From Rhizobacter sp. (GTDB taxonomy: Bacteria > Pseudomonadota > Gammaproteobacteria > Burkholderiales > Burkholderiaceae_C): 7,215 nucleotides of DNA. How positions within the stretch are numbered: the first letter of the stretch is position 1; the number at the start of each line of letters is the position of its first letter. The notes beneath the pieces were generated by a model. It searched no databases. It was not told the origin of the DNA and saw nothing but the letters and a program-made list of their open reading frames with translations. Below, one piece after another: positions 5,749 to 7,215 of this stretch. The stretch lies in NCBI GenBank assembly GCA_025351675.1, contig JANXVK010000015.1:1-7215 (forward strand), read 5' to 3'. Made by a program: the position numbers and the translations under genes.

Positions 5749-7215
5749 ATGTGGTTCACCCGCGTCTCGATCGGCAACCCGGTGATGGCCGTGATGGTCA
5801 TGCTCGCGTTCGTCGTGCTCGGGCTTTTCAGCTACCAGCGCCTGGCGGTCGACCAGTTCCCGAACATCGACTTCCCGACCGTCGTGGTCGTGATGGATTA
5901 CCCCGGCGCCTCGCCCGAGATCGTCGAGAGCGAGGTCACGAAGAAGGTCGAGGAAGCGGTCAACACCGTCGCCGGCATCAACACGCTGTCGTCGCGCTCG
6001 TACGAAGGCACCTCGGTCGTGATCGTCGAGTTCAACCTCGATGTCGACGGCCGCAAGGCGGCCGACGACGTGCGCGAGAAGGTCGGGCTGATCCGCCCGC
6101 TGCTGCGCGACGAGGTCAAAGAGCCGCGCATCTCGCGCTTCGACCCGCAGAGCGTGCCGATCTTCAACGTCGCGCTGCTCTCGACCGACGGCACGAAGAG
6201 CCCGCAGGAGCTGACGACTTGGGCGACCCAAGTCTTGCAGAAGAAGCTCGAGAACGTGCGCGGCGTCGGTTCGGTGGCGGTCATCGGCGGCACGCGCCGC
6301 GAGATCAACCTGTACGTGAAGCCGGCCGCGCTCGACGCACTGGGCATCAGCATCGACCAAATCGTCGCGGCCGTGCGCAGCGAGAACCAGGAGCTGCCGC
6401 TCGGCGCGATCCGTTCGCTGGAACAGGAGCGGGTGGTACAGATCAACGCGCGCCTGAAGCGGCCGGAGGACTTCCGCGACATCGTCGTGGCACGCCGAGG
6501 GGCAACGAGCGGCGCCACGGGCGCCCCAGGCAATCCCGTGAAGCTCTGGCAGGTCGCCGACGTCACCGACGGCCCGCAGGAAGTCGACAACTTGGCGCTC
6601 TACAACGGCCAGCGCACCGTGTTGCTGAGCGTGCAGAAATCGCAGGGCGAAAACACGATCGCGGTGGTCGACGGGCTTCAACAGGCCTTGAAGGATGCCA
6701 AGCCGCTGTTCCCGCCCGGCGTCACGGCCGAGGTGAACCGCGACAACTCGCGCGCGATCCGCGTCTCGGTTGCGAACGTCAAGCGCACCCTGTTCGAGGG
6801 CGCGGCGCTCACCATCCTGATCGTGTTCCTGTTCCTGAACTCGTGGCGCTCGACCGTGATCACCGGCCTGACCTTGCCGATCGCGCTGATCGGCACGTTC
6901 CTGTTCATGTACCTGTTCGGCTTCACGATCAACAGCATCACGATGATGGCGCTGAGCCTGTGCGTGGGCCTGCTGATCGACGACGCGATCGTCGTCCGCG
7001 AGAACATCGTCCGCCATGTGCAGATGGGCAAGTCGGCCCGCCAGGCCGCGCTAGCCGGCACCAACGAGATCGGCCTGGCTGTCCTCGCGACCACGCTGTC
7101 GATCGTCGCGGTGTTCCTGCCGATCGGCTTCATGGGCGGCATCGTCGGCAAGTTCTTCCACGAGTTCGGCCTGACCATCGTCGCGGCCGTGCTGATCTCG
7201 ATGTTCGTCAGCTTC
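5749..7215 (+). CDS. RND-family efflux transporter, inner-membrane permease (HAE1/AcrB type), 3' end cut by the window
   Basis: The frame is open for 489 codons from ATG at 5749 to the right edge, about half of the roughly 1,030 residues usual for AcrB-like pumps. Such pumps are proton-driven trimers that export drugs, bile-like detergents or other amphiphiles. TM1 (about 10-30) is followed by the QFPNIDFPTV stretch typical of the family (36-45), then the first periplasmic porter and docking region up to about residue 345. TM2 to TM5 follow between about 348 and 458, and TM6 begins before the edge. The proton-relay pair is intact in TM4 as GLLIDDAIVVREN (Asp411 and Asp412, equivalent to AcrB Asp407 and Asp408). 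A Gly/Ala/Thr-rich loop sits at 251-261. The start is supported by homology to MWFTRVSIGNPV-type N-termini. No Shine-Dalgarno is seen, so translation probably depends on the adaptor gene ending 6 nt earlier. Confidence 0.97.
   Translation, partial: MWFTRVSIGNPVMAVMVMLAFVVLGLFSYQRLAVDQFPNIDFPTVVVVMDYPGASPEIVESEVTKKVEEAVNTVAGINTLSSRSYEGTSVVIVEFNLDVDGRKAADDVREKVGLIRPLLRDEVKEPRISRFDPQSVPIFNVALLSTDGTKSPQELTTWATQVLQKKLENVRGVGSVAVIGGTRREINLYVKPAALDALGISIDQIVAAVRSENQELPLGAIRSLEQERVVQINARLKRPEDFRDIVVARRGATSGATGAPGNPVKLWQVADVTDGPQEVDNLALYNGQRTVLLSVQKSQGENTIAVVDGLQQALKDAKPLFPPGVTAEVNRDNSRAIRVSVANVKRTLFEGAALTILIVFLFLNSWRSTVITGLTLPIALIGTFLFMYLFGFTINSITMMALSLCVGLLIDDAIVVRENIVRHVQMGKSARQAALAGTNEIGLAVLATTLSIVAVFLPIGFMGGIVGKFFHEFGLTIVAAVLISMFVSF

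Noticed and set aside
5707..7017. Minus-strand 436-codon open frame opposite the pump gene
   Set aside because: Its protein is dominated by Asp, Arg, His and Gln with no recognisable domain, and the opposite strand encodes an unmistakable RND pump.
1..7215. Possibility that the window as a whole is a novel defence or mobile system
   Set aside because: All identifiable genes belong to known housekeeping or efflux families, and no integrase, transposase, nuclease, reverse transcriptase, repeat array or atypical composition was seen.

Overview
The window is uniformly GC-rich, and every recognisable gene product looks proteobacterial. The tRNA carries an encoded CCA end, and the trmB, uppP and dacB homologues look most like those of Betaproteobacteria, probably Burkholderiales. 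That placement is an impression from the protein sequences and was not tested by a search. I see no insertion sequence, CRISPR array, integrase or phage gene, and nothing in base composition that suggests recent transfer.

Layout. Positions 1-354 (minus strand) hold the N-terminal part of a protein with a degenerate response-regulator receiver fold; it runs off the left edge. Positions 440-513 (minus) are a tRNA-Gly with anticodon CCC. Positions 547-2037 (minus) encode an exported penicillin-binding protein of the PBP4/DacB type. Divergent from it, at 2165-2863 (plus), is trmB, the tRNA m7G46 methyltransferase. It converges on uppP (2860-3687, minus), undecaprenyl-diphosphatase, and the two TAG stops share one CTAG tetranucleotide. 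A 184-bp spacer (3688-3871) then separates uppP from a plus-strand drug-efflux operon: a TetR-family repressor (3872-4579), a periplasmic adaptor (4576-5742) and an inner-membrane RND pump (from 5749, cut by the right edge).

How the genes work together. DacB and UppP both serve peptidoglycan metabolism, DacB by trimming peptide stems and UppP by recycling the lipid carrier. TrmB and the tRNA are translation genes. These neighbours look like ordinary core-genome housekeeping and not a single system. The last three genes do form a unit. The tetR and adaptor genes overlap as ATGA, and the adaptor and pump are 6 nt apart. A sigma70-like promoter followed by an 8-bp inverted repeat reaches the tetR start codon, so the repressor probably controls its own synthesis together with the pump. 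An outer-membrane channel gene, if linked, would lie beyond the right edge.

I did not find a convincing previously undescribed system. The points most worth a second look are the compact tetR promoter/operator/start arrangement, a 39-bp tandem duplication just after the dacB signal peptide, the shared CTAG stops, and the degenerate receiver at the left edge.
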